DNA from: Paracoccus alcaliphilus
GTDB taxonomy: Bacteria > Pseudomonadota > Alphaproteobacteria > Rhodobacterales > Rhodobacteraceae
Direction: 5' to 3'
DNA: 64,000 nucleotides
NCBI RefSeq assembly: GCF_028553725.1
Contig: NZ_CP067124.1
Coordinates: 3,358,001 to 3,422,000, forward strand
Positions 8,483 through 20,093 of this stretch are shown piece by piece. Within the stretch, counting starts at the first letter, position 1. Each line of letters begins with the position of its first letter. Made by a program: the position numbers and the translations under genes. The notes below the pieces were generated by a model. The model searched no databases, was not told the origin of the DNA, and worked only from the letters and a program-made list of their open reading frames with translations.

Positions 8483-9676
8483 ATGGACAGGGCAAGGCGC
8501 AACGTCGCGGTTCTGGTCGCGGCCCAAGCCATTCTGGGCGCGCAGATGTCGATCAATTTCATCATCGGCGGGCTGGCCGGGCAGATTCTGGCACCGAACC
8601 CCTGTATCGCGACCTTGCCGCTGTCGATGATCGTTCTGGGATCGGCCCTTGCGGCACAGCCCCTGTCGGGATTCATGCAGCGTCACGGACGGCGGGCGGG
8701 TTTCCTGCTGGCGGTGGGTGCCGGGGCCAGCGGTGCGGCGCTGTCGGCGGCCGGGCTGTGGATCGGTTCCTTCTGGCTGTTCATGGCCGGATCGCTGCTG
8801 ACTGGCATCTATATGGCGGCGCAGGGTTTTTATCGCTTTGCCGCCACCGACACGGCGCCGCCGGACTTTGCCGCCCGGGCGATCAGCTGGGTGATGGCGG
8901 GCGGGCTGCTGTCGGCGATCATCGGCCCCGCCGTGGTGCGGCTGACCAATGACCTGACGGCGGTTCCCTTCATGGCCAGCTATGCCGCGGTCATCGTGCT
9001 GAACCTGACCGGGCCGTTCCTGTTCGCCTTTCTGGACATCCCGAAACCGCCCGCCCCCGGCGTGGTGGGGGAAACGGGGGGACGGCAGTTGCGCGAAATG
9101 CTGCGCGTGCCGCAGATCGGCGTCGCGATGATCTGCGGCATGGTATCCTATGCGCTGATGAATCTGGTGATGACCTCGACCCCGCTGGCGGTGGTCGGCT
9201 GCGGTTTCGCCCCCGAGAATGCCGCCGATATCGTCAGTGCCCATGTGTTGGCGATGTTCGTGCCCAGCTTTTTCACCGGCCATCTGATCGTCCGTTTCGG
9301 GGCCGAGCGCATCGTCGGTCTGGGGCTGATCATCCTGACGCTGGCCGGGGCCGTCGCCCTGAGCGGGGTCGAGCTGGGCCATTTCTTCGGCGCCCTGATC
9401 CTGCTGGGGGTGGGCTGGAACTTCGGCTATATCGGCGCGACGGCCATGCTGACCCGCGCCCATCGCCCCGAAGAGCGTGGACGGATCCAGGGCGTGAACG
9501 ACTTTTTCGTCTTTGGCGGGGTGTTTCTGGCCTCGCTGTCCTCGGGCGGGCTGATGAACTGCCTTGGCGGCTCGGTTCAGGCGGGCTGGAATGCGGTCAA
9601 TCTGGCGATGCTGCCGTTCCTGTGTCTGGCCGGAGCGGCGCTGATCTGGCTGATGATGCGTCCCGAGGAAAGCTGA
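8483..9676 (+). CDS. MFS transporter
   Basis: Integral inner-membrane transporter of the major facilitator superfamily, about 397 aa with roughly 12 hydrophobic segments. It has the usual loop 2-3 basic motif (MQRHGRRAGFLL) and a second half opening with LIVRFGAERIVGLG. The substrate cannot be told from sequence. It starts 23 bp after eda on the same strand, so it may be cotranscribed, but no functional link to KDPG is known to me. ATG 8483 is preferred over the GTG just before it because GGAGA lies at 8472-8476. Confidence 0.85.
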   Translation: MDRARRNVAVLVAAQAILGAQMSINFIIGGLAGQILAPNPCIATLPLSMIVLGSALAAQPLSGFMQRHGRRAGFLLAVGAGASGAALSAAGLWIGSFWLFMAGSLLTGIYMAAQGFYRFAATDTAPPDFAARAISWVMAGGLLSAIIGPAVVRLTNDLTAVPFMASYAAVIVLNLTGPFLFAFLDIPKPPAPGVVGETGGRQLREMLRVPQIGVAMICGMVSYALMNLVMTSTPLAVVGCGFAPENAADIVSAHVLAMFVPSFFTGHLIVRFGAERIVGLGLIILTLAGAVALSGVELGHFFGALILLGVGWNFGYIGATAMLTRAHRPEERGRIQGVNDFFVFGGVFLASLSSGGLMNCLGGSVQAGWNAVNLAMLPFLCLAGAALIWLMMRPEES

Positions 9677-9680
9677 GCAG

Positions 9681-9731
9681 CGGGGGCGCTTCGCCCCCCG
9701 CACCCCCCGAGGATATTTGGGCACCAAAGAT
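9681..9731. repeat. Dispersed intergenic repeat, copy B
   Basis: A GC hairpin (GGGGGCGCTTCGCCCCC) followed by CCCCCCGAGGATATTTGGG and CACCAAAGAT. It lies between the convergent ends of the MFS gene and xseA and could act as a bidirectional terminator; the ATATTT...CACCAAAGAT core is shared with copy A. Confidence 0.65.
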
Positions 9732-11281
9732 CAGAACAGGGATTTCTGTTCCGGTGGTTCGGATTTGCGGGATTTGGGTGCGGCATCAGGGCGGGCCGGG
9801 AGGCGGCCGTCGGTGAATTCGATCTCGAATCGCGTGGACTGGCGGGCGGCCTCGACCGAGGTGATCAGCCCATCGGAGCCATGGATCACCGCAAAGCCGC
9901 GTTTCAGCGTTTCGCCATAGCCGAGCGTCTGCCGGGTGCGGTCCAGACGCAGGAGGGTTTCGCGCCGGATGATGATTGCACGCTGGCCGGCCTTGGTCAG
10001 CCGCGATTGCAGGATTTTCAGTCGTTCGGTCTGGGTGAGAATATCGCGGCGTGTGCTGCCGGTAATTCGCGCCAGCGAGGCATCCAGCCGCTCTTGCAAC
10101 ACGATCAACCGGTCGCGCGGGCGCTCCAACCGTCGGGTGCGGGCCAGATCAAGCCGGGTGCCTGCCCGGTCCAGCAAATGACGCTTGGCGGCGGTGAACT
10201 GGCGCAGGGTGGCGGCGGGCATCGGGCGCGAGGCCAGTTGCTGGCGGCGGTGGCGGACCAGCGCGCGCAGGGCCGGTTCCAGCCGTGCGCCCCAGAGGTC
10301 GAGCCGCTGCCGCGCGCCCTCGGTCAACGCGCCGGGGCGGCCAAGGGCCCGCGACAGATCGTGCAGGCGCTGACGGGGGCGGTCGATCCGCTGGCTGCTG
10401 GCGCGGGTCATGCGGGCACCGGCCTCGGCCAGCCTTGCGGCCAGATCGGCGCGCACCGGCACCGCCATTTCGGCGGCTGCGGTGGGTGTGGGGGCGCGGC
10501 GGTCGGCGGCGAAGTCGATCAGTGTCGTGTCGGTTTCGTGCCCCACCGCCGAGATCAGCGGGATCTGGCTGCTGGCGGCGGCACGCACCACCGATTCCTC
10601 ATTGAAGCCCCAGAGGTCTTCCAGACTGCCGCCGCCACGCGCGACGATGATCAGGTCGGGGCGCGGCACCGGCCCATCAACGGGCAGCGCGTTGAGGCCC
10701 CGGATCGCGGCGCTGACCTGTGGCGCGCAGGATTCGCCCTGCACCGCCACCGGCCAGATCACCACCCGCGTCGGAAAGCGGTCGCGCAGCCGGTGCAGGA
10801 TGTCGCGAATCACCGCACCCGAGGGCGAGGTCACGACACCTATCACGCGCGGCAGGAAGGGCAGCGGGCGTTTGCGCGAATCGTCGAACAACCCTTCGGC
10901 GGCCAGCACCTTGCGGCGTTTCTCCAACATCGCCATCAGCGCGCCGATCCCGGCAGGCTCGATCTGATCGACGATCAGCTGGTATTTCGACTGGCCCGGA
11001 AAGGTGGTCATGCGGCCGATGGCGATCACCTCCATGCCCTCCTCGGGACGTTGCGCCAGACGCGCCGCCTGCCCCTTCCATGTCACCGCCGCCAGCACCG
11101 CCCGGTCATCCTTGAGGTCGAAATAAAGATGCCCCGAGCCCGGCCGCGACACCCGGCCGATCTCGCCACGCACGCGGACGCGGCCGAACTGGTCCTCGAT
11201 CGAGCGTTTCACCGCGCCCGACAGTTCGGATACCGTGAATTCATGGGCATTGCTGCCCGGCGCGTCTTCCAGAAGGTCCAT
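9731..11281 (-). CDS. xseA: Exodeoxyribonuclease VII large subunit
   Basis: Catalytic subunit of the single-strand-specific exonuclease VII used in mismatch and recombination repair. The N-terminal OB-fold (about 12-110, FTVSELSGAVKRSIEDQFG, GHLYFDLKDD) is followed by the nuclease domain with GVVTSPSGAVIRDI, ARGGGSLEDLWGFNEE and SAVGHETDTTLIDFAADRRA. A long charged helical region (about 270-470) then follows. Length 516 aa. Divergent from purD across 62 bp. The small subunit xseB is not in the window. Confidence 0.95.
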   Translation of the reverse strand: MDLLEDAPGSNAHEFTVSELSGAVKRSIEDQFGRVRVRGEIGRVSRPGSGHLYFDLKDDRAVLAAVTWKGQAARLAQRPEEGMEVIAIGRMTTFPGQSKYQLIVDQIEPAGIGALMAMLEKRRKVLAAEGLFDDSRKRPLPFLPRVIGVVTSPSGAVIRDILHRLRDRFPTRVVIWPVAVQGESCAPQVSAAIRGLNALPVDGPVPRPDLIIVARGGGSLEDLWGFNEESVVRAAASSQIPLISAVGHETDTTLIDFAADRRAPTPTAAAEMAVPVRADLAARLAEAGARMTRASSQRIDRPRQRLHDLSRALGRPGALTEGARQRLDLWGARLEPALRALVRHRRQQLASRPMPAATLRQFTAAKRHLLDRAGTRLDLARTRRLERPRDRLIVLQERLDASLARITGSTRRDILTQTERLKILQSRLTKAGQRAIIIRRETLLRLDRTRQTLGYGETLKRGFAVIHGSDGLITSVEAARQSTRFEIEFTDGRLPARPDAAPKSRKSEPPEQKSLF

Positions 11282-11343
11282 GGATCTTGTTCCCTTTCCC
11301 GCGCCAGACTAGAACGCCGCCATCAGAAGCGAAAGGGCGGCAG

Positions 11344-12600
11344 ATGAACATCCTGATCCTCGGTGGCGGCGGGCGCGAACATGCGCTGGCATGGGCCATC
11401 CGGCAGAACCCGAAATGCGACCGCCTGATCGTCGCGCCCGGCAATGCCGGCATCGCCCATGTCGCGCGCTGCGCCGATATCGACATCACCTCCCGCTCGG
11501 ACGTGCTTGATTTCGCGCAGGAAAACGCCATCGACTTCGTGGTTGTCGGCCCCGAGGCGCCACTGGCCGCCGGTGTCTCGGACGCCTTGCGCGATGCGGG
11601 CTTTCTGGTTTTCGGCCCCTCGCAACAGGCAGCCCAGCTTGAGGCGTCAAAGGCGTTCACCAAGGAAATCTGCGACGCCTGCAACGCACCAACGGCCAGC
11701 TGGGCCCGCTTTACCGACGCCGCCAGCGCCCGCGCACATGTCACGCAGCACGGCGCCCCGATCGTGGTCAAGGCCGACGGGCTGGCCGCAGGCAAGGGCG
11801 TCACCGTCGCCGAAACCATCGAGCAGGCGCACGAGGCCATCGACCTGATCTTTCAGGGCGAATTCGGCGACACCTCTGTCGTGATCGAAGAGTTCATGGC
11901 GGGCGAAGAGGCCAGCTTCTTCGTCCTCAGCGACGGCACGAACTGCCTGCCCATCGGCACGGCACAGGACCACAAGCGCGTGGGTGATGGCGATACCGGC
12001 CCCAATACCGGCGGCATGGGCGCCTACAGCCCCGCCCCGGTGCTGACCGACGCCATCCAGACGCAGGTGATGGACCAGATCATCCGCCCCACCATCGCCG
12101 AAATGGCCCGCCGCGACATGCCGTTTCAGGGCGTGCTCTATGCCGGACTGATGATCCGCGACGGCCAGGCCCGGCTGGTCGAATACAACGTGCGCTTCGG
12201 CGACCCCGAATGTCAGGTGCTGATGATGCGGCTGGGCGCGCAGGTGCTGGACCTGCTGCTGGCCTGCGCGACCGGAGAACTCGACCGGATCACGGTCAAC
12301 TGGGGCGAGGATCATGCGCTGACGGTAGTGATGGCCGCCAACGGCTATCCCGGCAGCTATGACAAGGGCAGCACCATCAACGGGCTGGAAAACGCCGCCG
12401 AATCCAGCTTCCAGATGACATTCCACTCCGGAACCAGCGAACGCGACGGCCGCATCATCGCCACCGGCGGCCGCGTTCTGGCCTGCACCGGCCGCGGCGT
12501 CACCCTGGCGCAGGCCCATCAGCGCGCCTATGCCCTGATCGACGGCATCGACTGGCCCCAAGGCTTCTGCCGCCGCGATATCGGCTGGCGCGCCCTCTGA
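11344..12600 (+). CDS. purD: Phosphoribosylamine-glycine ligase (GARS)
   Basis: Second step of de novo purine synthesis: joins glycine to phosphoribosylamine using ATP. It opens MNILILGGGGREHALAWAIR, has the ATP-grasp segments VVKADGLAAGKGV and EEFMAGEEASFF, and the GARS signature RFGDPECQ. Length 418 aa. The ATG at 11344 is chosen over an upstream in-frame start at 11287 because the family begins here. A GGGCCGG/CCGGCCC hairpin (12606-12627) follows the stop, then repeat copy C and the IS4-family insertion. Confidence 0.97.
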   Translation: MNILILGGGGREHALAWAIRQNPKCDRLIVAPGNAGIAHVARCADIDITSRSDVLDFAQENAIDFVVVGPEAPLAAGVSDALRDAGFLVFGPSQQAAQLEASKAFTKEICDACNAPTASWARFTDAASARAHVTQHGAPIVVKADGLAAGKGVTVAETIEQAHEAIDLIFQGEFGDTSVVIEEFMAGEEASFFVLSDGTNCLPIGTAQDHKRVGDGDTGPNTGGMGAYSPAPVLTDAIQTQVMDQIIRPTIAEMARRDMPFQGVLYAGLMIRDGQARLVEYNVRFGDPECQVLMMRLGAQVLDLLLACATGELDRITVNWGEDHALTVVMAANGYPGSYDKGSTINGLENAAESSFQMTFHSGTSERDGRIIATGGRVLACTGRGVTLAQAHQRAYALIDGIDWPQGFCRRDIGWRAL

Positions 12601-12628
12601 TCAACGGGCCGGTTTCAAACCCGGCCCT

Positions 12629-12695
12629 CATCTCTGGTGCTGCAAATATCCCCGCCGGAGGCTCCGACGGGGCCGCCGGCTCCACCCTCAGCCGG
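12629..12695. repeat. Dispersed intergenic repeat, copy C, invaded by the IS element
   Basis: CATCTCTGGTG followed by AAATATCCCC and a GC-rich palindromic tail. It is the same subfamily as copy H at 55426. The following 9 bp, CTCAGCCGG (12687-12695), form the left target duplication of the insertion sequence. Confidence 0.6.
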
Positions 12696-14231
12696 CTTGC
12701 AGTTACCCATATGTCTCGGATGATGGTGTTTCGGCGATGCGAGCGCCTTCGACAAGATCGGCGAGGCGTGAGAGGCCGCGCCATATGACGGTGGTTCCTG
12801 GTGGCGCATCGGAGGTCCGATCGAGATAGCCGCCGAGCCGCGCGACGAGTCTGACATAGAAATCGAGGTCACGCGGAAGCTTTTGCTTGCTCTCGGGCGC
12901 TGTGCGCTCGAGCAGTTGGCGTTCGGCGTCGGTGAAGACGGCAGCAGGCGATGCTTTCGGCACCTCTCGGCCGAGCATCGTCATCCATGACACGCGCCAG
13001 GACACGACGCAGCACAACGCGATACAGTTTGCCAGTCGATCAGCCGTGGCCAGGCGCAGCTCTTCGATCCGGCACCCGGTCTTCAGGGTCCGGAAGAATG
13101 TCTCGATCTTCCAGCGCAGCGCATACCATTGGAGCTTGTGGATTGCGTCCGCGTGGGTCGCCACCGGCAAGTTCGTGATCAGCTTCCAGAAGACGGGCAC
13201 CCGGCCTTCCGGCGGGTCAAGCTCCTCGGCATGGATGATCTGAAGATTCTGATGCCGGTATTTCCGCTGCTTTCCGATCGGCGGGCGGACCGTCATTGTA
13301 GCGTGCCGGACCGAGAGCACGGCGCAATGATCCTTGCCCTGCGCATCGCGGAACCGGACCTCGTGGGTGCCGCTGGACTGCACCTCTGCCATCACCTTGG
13401 CAATGGTCGTGCCGCCATCCTCCGCCAGACGGTCGACGCAGCTGCGGACGAGGAACCCGGTCCCGAGTTCTTCGGACAGGCAGTAGAGTTCGTATATGTC
13501 GCTTTCCCGATCACCGATATGCACGCAGCGCTCTGGCACCCCTGTCAGTTCGGTGGACAGGCGCAGATTGTCGAGCCAGCGCATGCTTTCCTTCTGTTCG
13601 ATCGGCACCCGGGTCGGATTGATCTTCCGTTTAAGAGCGGCGGTTCCCTTGAACTTGCTGCGCGACCAGAACTTGGCCGCCGTCAGGCCGAGCGGCAGCC
13701 CATCCGGCGTGATGGCCATGCTGGCATGCATCAAAAGCCCGCAGACCGCATGTTTCTGATAGCGACCTTCCTTCAGTTTGCGTCCAGTCGACACCGTCGT
13801 GAACCCCACCTTCTCCGGAGCCGAACGCTTGAAGGAGAATTCCGTGGTGTCCTGCAGGATCAGGATGGGACCATCGGTTGCCCGGATGCGCAGGGCAGAG
13901 GCAGCGAAATGGCCCTCGAGGATCTTGTCCTCGCTGACATTGCCGTTAGCAAAGAAGCGGTAGGCGGCCTTGGTATTCGACCAGTCCTGGAATGCCGTCG
14001 GCAGCGATTTTCCCGGCCGTTCCCCGAGGGCCTCGAGCATTGCCTCAAGCCGCCTGTTCAGCCTGACATCTCCCAGATCGCATCCGGCCGTTTCCGTTTC
14101 CACCCAACTCTGTCCCATGTCTGCACCTCAATTATTCGGTGCCACATGACGAATCATGATCGCTTGTGCTCAGGCAAGGCCAAGTCTGGTGGGTGAATCA
14201 ATTCGCCGCACCACTTGTGGGTAACTGCAAG
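12696..14231 (-). mobile_element. IS4-family (IS50/Tn5-like) insertion sequence, copy 1
   Basis: Complete 1,536-bp element. Both ends carry the 14-bp inverted repeat CTTGCAGTTACCCA, and the flanks are the 9-bp direct repeat CTCAGCCGG (12687-12695 and 14232-14240). The 9-bp duplication and the transposase type agree with the IS50 branch of IS4. The right copy of the duplication contains the prsA stop codon, so the element landed at the very end of prsA without changing its protein. Compared with copy 2 I noted one base difference, in the codon for Ser of LSRLADL (silent), so the copies are recent. Confidence 0.95.
12703..14118 (-). CDS. IS4-family transposase (copy 1)
   Basis: DDE transposase of 471 aa related to Tn5/IS50 Tnp. 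The N-terminal DNA-binding domain (about 1-60) contains GDVRLNRRLEAM and WSNTKAAYRFF. Catalytic residues read as Asp90 (ILQDTTEF), Asp203 (HIGDRESDIYEL) and Glu339 in the Y-x2-R-x3-E-x6-K signature at 332-346 (YALRWKIETFFRTLK). The TAA stop lies inside the terminal inverted repeat. Protein sequence identical to the two other copies in the window. Confidence 0.95.
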   Translation of the reverse strand: MGQSWVETETAGCDLGDVRLNRRLEAMLEALGERPGKSLPTAFQDWSNTKAAYRFFANGNVSEDKILEGHFAASALRIRATDGPILILQDTTEFSFKRSAPEKVGFTTVSTGRKLKEGRYQKHAVCGLLMHASMAITPDGLPLGLTAAKFWSRSKFKGTAALKRKINPTRVPIEQKESMRWLDNLRLSTELTGVPERCVHIGDRESDIYELYCLSEELGTGFLVRSCVDRLAEDGGTTIAKVMAEVQSSGTHEVRFRDAQGKDHCAVLSVRHATMTVRPPIGKQRKYRHQNLQIIHAEELDPPEGRVPVFWKLITNLPVATHADAIHKLQWYALRWKIETFFRTLKTGCRIEELRLATADRLANCIALCCVVSWRVSWMTMLGREVPKASPAAVFTDAERQLLERTAPESKQKLPRDLDFYVRLVARLGGYLDRTSDAPPGTTVIWRGLSRLADLVEGARIAETPSSETYG

Positions 14232-14232
14232 C

Positions 14233-15252
14233 TCAGCCGGTCGTATACAGACCTTCATAGATCGGCAGCAGCGTATCGGTCTCGAACAGGCTGGAAACCG
14301 ACGTCCCGTTCCAGATGTTCAGGATCGCCTGCGTGAACATCGGCGCGGTGGGCACGATGCGGATGTTCGGCGCCGACTTGGCCGCCTCGCTCGGCTGGAT
14401 CGAATCGGTGATGACCAGCGATTTCATCACCGATTTGCTGACCCGCTCGACCGCCGGACCGGACAGCACGCCATGGGTGATATAGGCGTGAACCTCGGTC
14501 GCGCCGCGATCGGTCAGCACCTGCGCCGCCTTGACCAGCGTGCCGGCCGTGTCGCAAATGTCATCGACGATGATGCAGGCCTTGCCCTCGACATCGCCGA
14601 TCACGGTCATCTCGGCCACCTCACCCGCCTTCTCGCGGCGCTTGTCCACGATCGACAGCGGCGCACCGATCCGGGTCGCCAGTTCCCGCGCCCGCGCCAC
14701 TCCGCCGACATCGGGCGAGACCACCATCAGATCGCCCATCCGGCCCTTGAAGTGATGCTGCACATCCAGCGCAAAGACCGGCGCGGCGTAAAGGTTGTCC
14801 ACCGGAATATCGAAGAACCCCTGAATCTGCGCCGCATGCAGATCCATGGTCAGCACGCGGTCCACACCCGCCTTGGTCAGCAGATTGGCCACCAGCTTGG
14901 CCGAAATCGGCGTGCGCGCCTTGGCGCGGCGATCCTGCCGGGCATAACCGAAATAGGGAATGACCGCCGTGATCCGCGCCGCCGAGGACCGCTTCAGCGC
15001 GTCCACCATGATCAGCAGTTCCATCAGGTTGTCATTGGCCGGATTCGAGATCGGCTGGATGATATACATGTCCTCGCCGCGGACATTCTCGAAAACTTCG
15101 ACAAAGATCTCCTGATCGTTGAAGCGTTCGACGCGGGCATCGCACAGGCCCACATTCATGCCGCGATGCATGGACATGCGGCGGGCGATGGCGGCGGCCA
15201 GCGGACGGTTGGCATTGCCGGAAATCAGCTTGGGTTCGGTCATGACGGGCAT
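14233..15252 (-). CDS. prsA: Ribose-phosphate pyrophosphokinase
   Basis: Makes PRPP from ribose 5-phosphate and ATP for purine, pyrimidine, histidine and NAD synthesis. It shows [19 protein letters not shown], the divalent-metal/ATP region [12 protein letters not shown], the flexible loop [11 protein letters not shown] and the PRPP loop [12 protein letters not shown]. Length 339 aa from the first ATG; a second ATG three codons in (at 15241-15243) is also possible. The stop codon (14233-14235) is part of the target duplication of the adjacent IS, so its natural terminator is now 1.5 kb away; the C-terminus [10 protein letters not shown] looks intact. Confidence 0.96.
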   Translation of the reverse strand: MPVMTEPKLISGNANRPLAAAIARRMSMHRGMNVGLCDARVERFNDQEIFVEVFENVRGEDMYIIQPISNPANDNLMELLIMVDALKRSSAARITAVIPYFGYARQDRRAKARTPISAKLVANLLTKAGVDRVLTMDLHAAQIQGFFDIPVDNLYAAPVFALDVQHHFKGRMGDLMVVSPDVGGVARARELATRIGAPLSIVDKRREKAGEVAEMTVIGDVEGKACIIVDDICDTAGTLVKAAQVLTDRGATEVHAYITHGVLSGPAVERVSKSVMKSLVITDSIQPSEAAKSAPNIRIVPTAPMFTQAILNIWNGTSVSSLFETDTLLPIYEGLYTTG

Positions 15253-15335
15253 GGGGGATGGCCTTTACGGGATTCGTCAGATTGCACCCGCCTTAGCACC
15301 GGGCTAGCCTGCGGGCAAACCAAGAAGGACCGCTC

Positions 15336-15935
15336 ATGGCCAGCATCGACTTCTATCTCAGCACAATGAGCCCGTGGTGCTATCTCGCAGGCGACCGGAT
15401 GCAGCAGATCGCCACCCGGCACGGCGCCTCGGTCAGCTACAAGCCGCTGGACGTGCTGCAACTGTTCGACCGTACCGGCGGCACCCGGCCCGCGAACCGC
15501 CATCCCTCGCGCATCGAATACCGCGAACAGGAATTGCGGCGCTGGTCGGCGCATCTGGACCTGCCGCTGAACCTGAAACCCGCCTTCTTCCCGGTCAATA
15601 CCGCGCCCTCATCCTATGCCGTCATCGCCGCGCAACAGGCGGGCGGCGGCGATCCGGGCGGGCTGGTCCAAGGCTTTCTGCGTGCCGTCTGGGCCGAGGA
15701 TCGCGACATCGCCGACGACGCCACCATCCGCGACATCCTTGCCGCAAACGGCTTCGATCCCGATCTGGCCGACAAGGGCCTGTTCATCGGCGCCGAAACC
15801 TATGGCCGCAATCTCGACGAGGCGGTGAATGCCGGGGTATTCGGCGCGCCCTTCTACATCATCCGCGAAACCGGCGAACGGTTCTGGGGACAGGACCGGC
15901 TGGAATTTCTCGACCGCGCGCTGCAATCCGCATGA
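15336..15935 (+). CDS. 2-hydroxychromene-2-carboxylate isomerase family protein
   Basis: Thioredoxin-fold, DsbA/GST-kappa-like protein of 199 aa. HCCA isomerases use glutathione in naphthalene-type aromatic breakdown; many bacterial members are of unknown substrate. The active-site segment STMSPWCYL (Ser12, with Cys15) is at the N-terminus, and the cis-Pro-type motif GVFGAPFYII and FWGQDRLEFLDRAL are at the C-terminus. It overlaps the next gene by 4 bp (ATGA), so the two are coupled. No other aromatic-degradation gene is nearby, so the substrate is open. Confidence 0.85.
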   Translation: MASIDFYLSTMSPWCYLAGDRMQQIATRHGASVSYKPLDVLQLFDRTGGTRPANRHPSRIEYREQELRRWSAHLDLPLNLKPAFFPVNTAPSSYAVIAAQQAGGGDPGGLVQGFLRAVWAEDRDIADDATIRDILAANGFDPDLADKGLFIGAETYGRNLDEAVNAGVFGAPFYIIRETGERFWGQDRLEFLDRALQSA

Positions 15936-16711
15936 GCGGACAGATCCACCAGCGCCACTGGCCGGGCGATCCCGACCGCCCCGCGCTGGCGCTGCATTGC
16001 ATGCTGGGCAGCGCCGGATACTGGGGGCCGATCGCCACCCGGCTGAAGGGACGGGTCGACCTGAGCGGCTTCGACATGCCCGGCCACGGCCGCAGCGATG
16101 CCTGGCATCCCGGCCCCGACAGCCCCGACTATCACACCACCGTCACCCGCATCGCCGCCAGCTATATCCAGCGCCCGCTGGACCTGATCGGTCACTCGAT
16201 GGGCGCGACCGTGGCGCTTCGTATCGCCGTCGCCGCCCCCGATGCGGTGCGCAGCCTGACCCTGATCGAGCCCGTGCTGTTCGCCGCCGCCCCCCATCCG
16301 GCCCAGTCCGCCCTCGACGCCGAGATGCTGACCCACCTGAACGACGGGCGCGAGGCCGAGGCCGCCCGCCTCTTCCTCTCGGTCTGGGGTCATTACGGCT
16401 ATGACGAGATGCCGCACCCGATCCAGAAGCAGATGCGCGACCTGATCCCGCTTGTCACCCGGACGAACGACGCCCTGAACCATGACAGCGCCAATATCCT
16501 GCGCGATGGCGGGCTGGAAGCCATCGACGCGCCGGTGCTGATGATCTCGGGCGCGCAATCCCCGCCGGTCATCAGCGACATCGCCGAGGCGCTGGCCGCC
16601 CGACTGCCCGATGTCGGCCGCGCCACCGTCCCGGACGCCGCCCATATGCTGCCGATCACCCATCCCGCCGCCGTGGCCGAACTGATCGCCCTCAACCTCG
16701 ACCGGGCCTGA
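15932..16711 (+). CDS. Alpha/beta hydrolase
   Basis: Predicted hydrolase of 259 aa with the alpha/beta fold. An oxyanion region (LHCMLGSAGYWGPIA) opens the protein, DMPGHGRSD follows, and the nucleophile elbow GHSMGA puts the catalytic Ser at about residue 89. The base His lies in PDAAHMLPITHP near the end. Substrate unknown. The open frame continues upstream, but the ATG overlapping the isomerase stop as ATGA is the natural start. Confidence 0.85.
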   Translation: MSGQIHQRHWPGDPDRPALALHCMLGSAGYWGPIATRLKGRVDLSGFDMPGHGRSDAWHPGPDSPDYHTTVTRIAASYIQRPLDLIGHSMGATVALRIAVAAPDAVRSLTLIEPVLFAAAPHPAQSALDAEMLTHLNDGREAEAARLFLSVWGHYGYDEMPHPIQKQMRDLIPLVTRTNDALNHDSANILRDGGLEAIDAPVLMISGAQSPPVISDIAEALAARLPDVGRATVPDAAHMLPITHPAAVAELIALNLDRA

Positions 16712-16730
16712 CCCTCAAACCAAAGCCATG

Positions 16731-16800
16731 CCCCCTCGCACTCCTGAAAAATACCTTGGGGGTGAAGGCCCGGCACGGGCCGAGGGGGCAAAGCCCCCTT
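16731..16800. repeat. Dispersed intergenic repeat, copy D
   Basis: CTCGCACTCCT, then AAATACCTTGGGGG, then two nested GC hairpins (GGCCCGGCACGGGCC and GGGGGCAAAGCCCCC). It lies between the convergent alpha/beta hydrolase and H-type lectin genes. The core is the same as in copies F and G. Confidence 0.7.
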
Positions 16801-16820
16801 CCCCGTTCCCACCCGACACA

Positions 16821-17168
16821 TCAGATGTGAAAATCATCCTCATAACGCACCGGCCCGATGGCCAGCCACTCGGCACGGACCCTGGCGACGCGGGTATCGT
16901 CCCAGGTGCGAAAGACGATCTCGAACCCCTCTTCGGTGATACGGTCGGCGCTGATATCGCCGCGCTGGTTATGCCCGCCCGCCATATCCCACATGCCGAC
17001 GCTGACATGCACGACCGGCGGTTCCATGAACCGCTCGTCAAAGTGGACCCTGACACGCTCGACCCGCGGCCCGGTGCCCGTCCACATCGGCCCGCCATCC
17101 TCGAAGGCGGAAAACAGCATCACCGCGCCGCGCGTCACGCCCACCATCGACTGACTGAAACGCTTCAT
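16821..17168 (-). CDS. H-type lectin domain protein
   Basis: Small 115-aa protein that fits the H-type lectin domain (PF09458 family, beta-sandwich carbohydrate binding). Features are the run MLFSAFEDGGPMWTGTGPR, then VRVHFDERFMEPPVVHVSVG and FEIVFRTWDDTRVARVRAEW, which match the domain repeat pattern. No signal peptide is visible, so a cytoplasmic or non-classically exported location is likely. Many alphaproteobacteria have one of these, of unknown role. It precedes the atp operon terminator region but is a separate unit. Confidence 0.8.
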   Translation of the reverse strand: MKRFSQSMVGVTRGAVMLFSAFEDGGPMWTGTGPRVERVRVHFDERFMEPPVVHVSVGMWDMAGGHNQRGDISADRITEEGFEIVFRTWDDTRVARVRAEWLAIGPVRYEDDFHI

Positions 17169-17241
17169 GACTCCTCCATATCGTCCTCAGGATAATCCAG
17201 GAGTTATGCGAAGGCAGCCTCAAAGCCGACCCCTTCGGGAC

Positions 17242-17270
17242 AAAAAAGGCGCGGCATCGCTGCCGCGCCC
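17242..17270 (-). terminator. Rho-independent terminator of the atp operon
   Basis: Minus-strand GGCGCGGCA and TGCCGCGCC form a 9-bp stem followed by six T residues, 26 bp past the atpC stop codon. Confidence 0.88.
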
Positions 17271-17295
17271 ATTATGGGATCGTGTTTGCGCCGGA

Positions 17296-17745
17296 TCAGT
17301 CCGGGAAGGACGCCTGATTGGGGTCCAGCCCGATATGGGTGCCAAGGGCCTCCATATCGGCAAGAAGCTTGACCGCGGCGGTCACGACATCCTCGCCCAC
17401 CTGCGCGCGACGCTCTTCCAGCGACCGCTTGCGGCGATGGGCGTCGGTCAGCATCTCGTTGAAGACCTCCTGCGTCACCTCTTCGCGCGGATGACCACGT
17501 TCGGCCAGCAGCGTGACGGATTCCGCGTTGATCTCGACGAAGCCGCCGGTGACGGCGAATTCGCTTTCGCTGCCATCGGCGGCCACCAGCGTGACCATGC
17601 CGGGGCGCAGCGTCACGATCGCGGGCGCATGGCCGGGCATGGCGGTCAGATCGCCCTCGCTGCCCGGCAGGCGCACCTCGCGCACGGAAACAGAGACGAG
17701 GCTCCGTTCCGGCGACACGAGGTCGAACTGCATGGTATCAGCCAT
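17296..17745 (-). CDS. atpC: F1 ATP synthase subunit epsilon
   Basis: Central-stalk subunit with an N-terminal beta-sandwich (about 1-85: MQFDLVSPERSLVS, GSEGDLTAMPGHAPAIVTLRPG) and a C-terminal helical part with some sequence identity to inhibitory epsilon domains. Length 149 aa. Last gene of the operon, 9 bp after atpD. Confidence 0.96.
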   Translation of the reverse strand: MADTMQFDLVSPERSLVSVSVREVRLPGSEGDLTAMPGHAPAIVTLRPGMVTLVAADGSESEFAVTGGFVEINAESVTLLAERGHPREEVTQEVFNEMLTDAHRRKRSLEERRAQVGEDVVTAAVKLLADMEALGTHIGLDPNQASFPD

Positions 17746-17754
17746 CTCGCCCCC

Positions 17755-20092
<2,338 letters not shown>

Positions 20093-20093
20093 G

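Noticed and set aside
13129..14196. 355-codon open frame antisense to the IS4 transposase, repeated in all copies
   Set aside because: It is present only because the transposase gene is; no domain or ribosome site.
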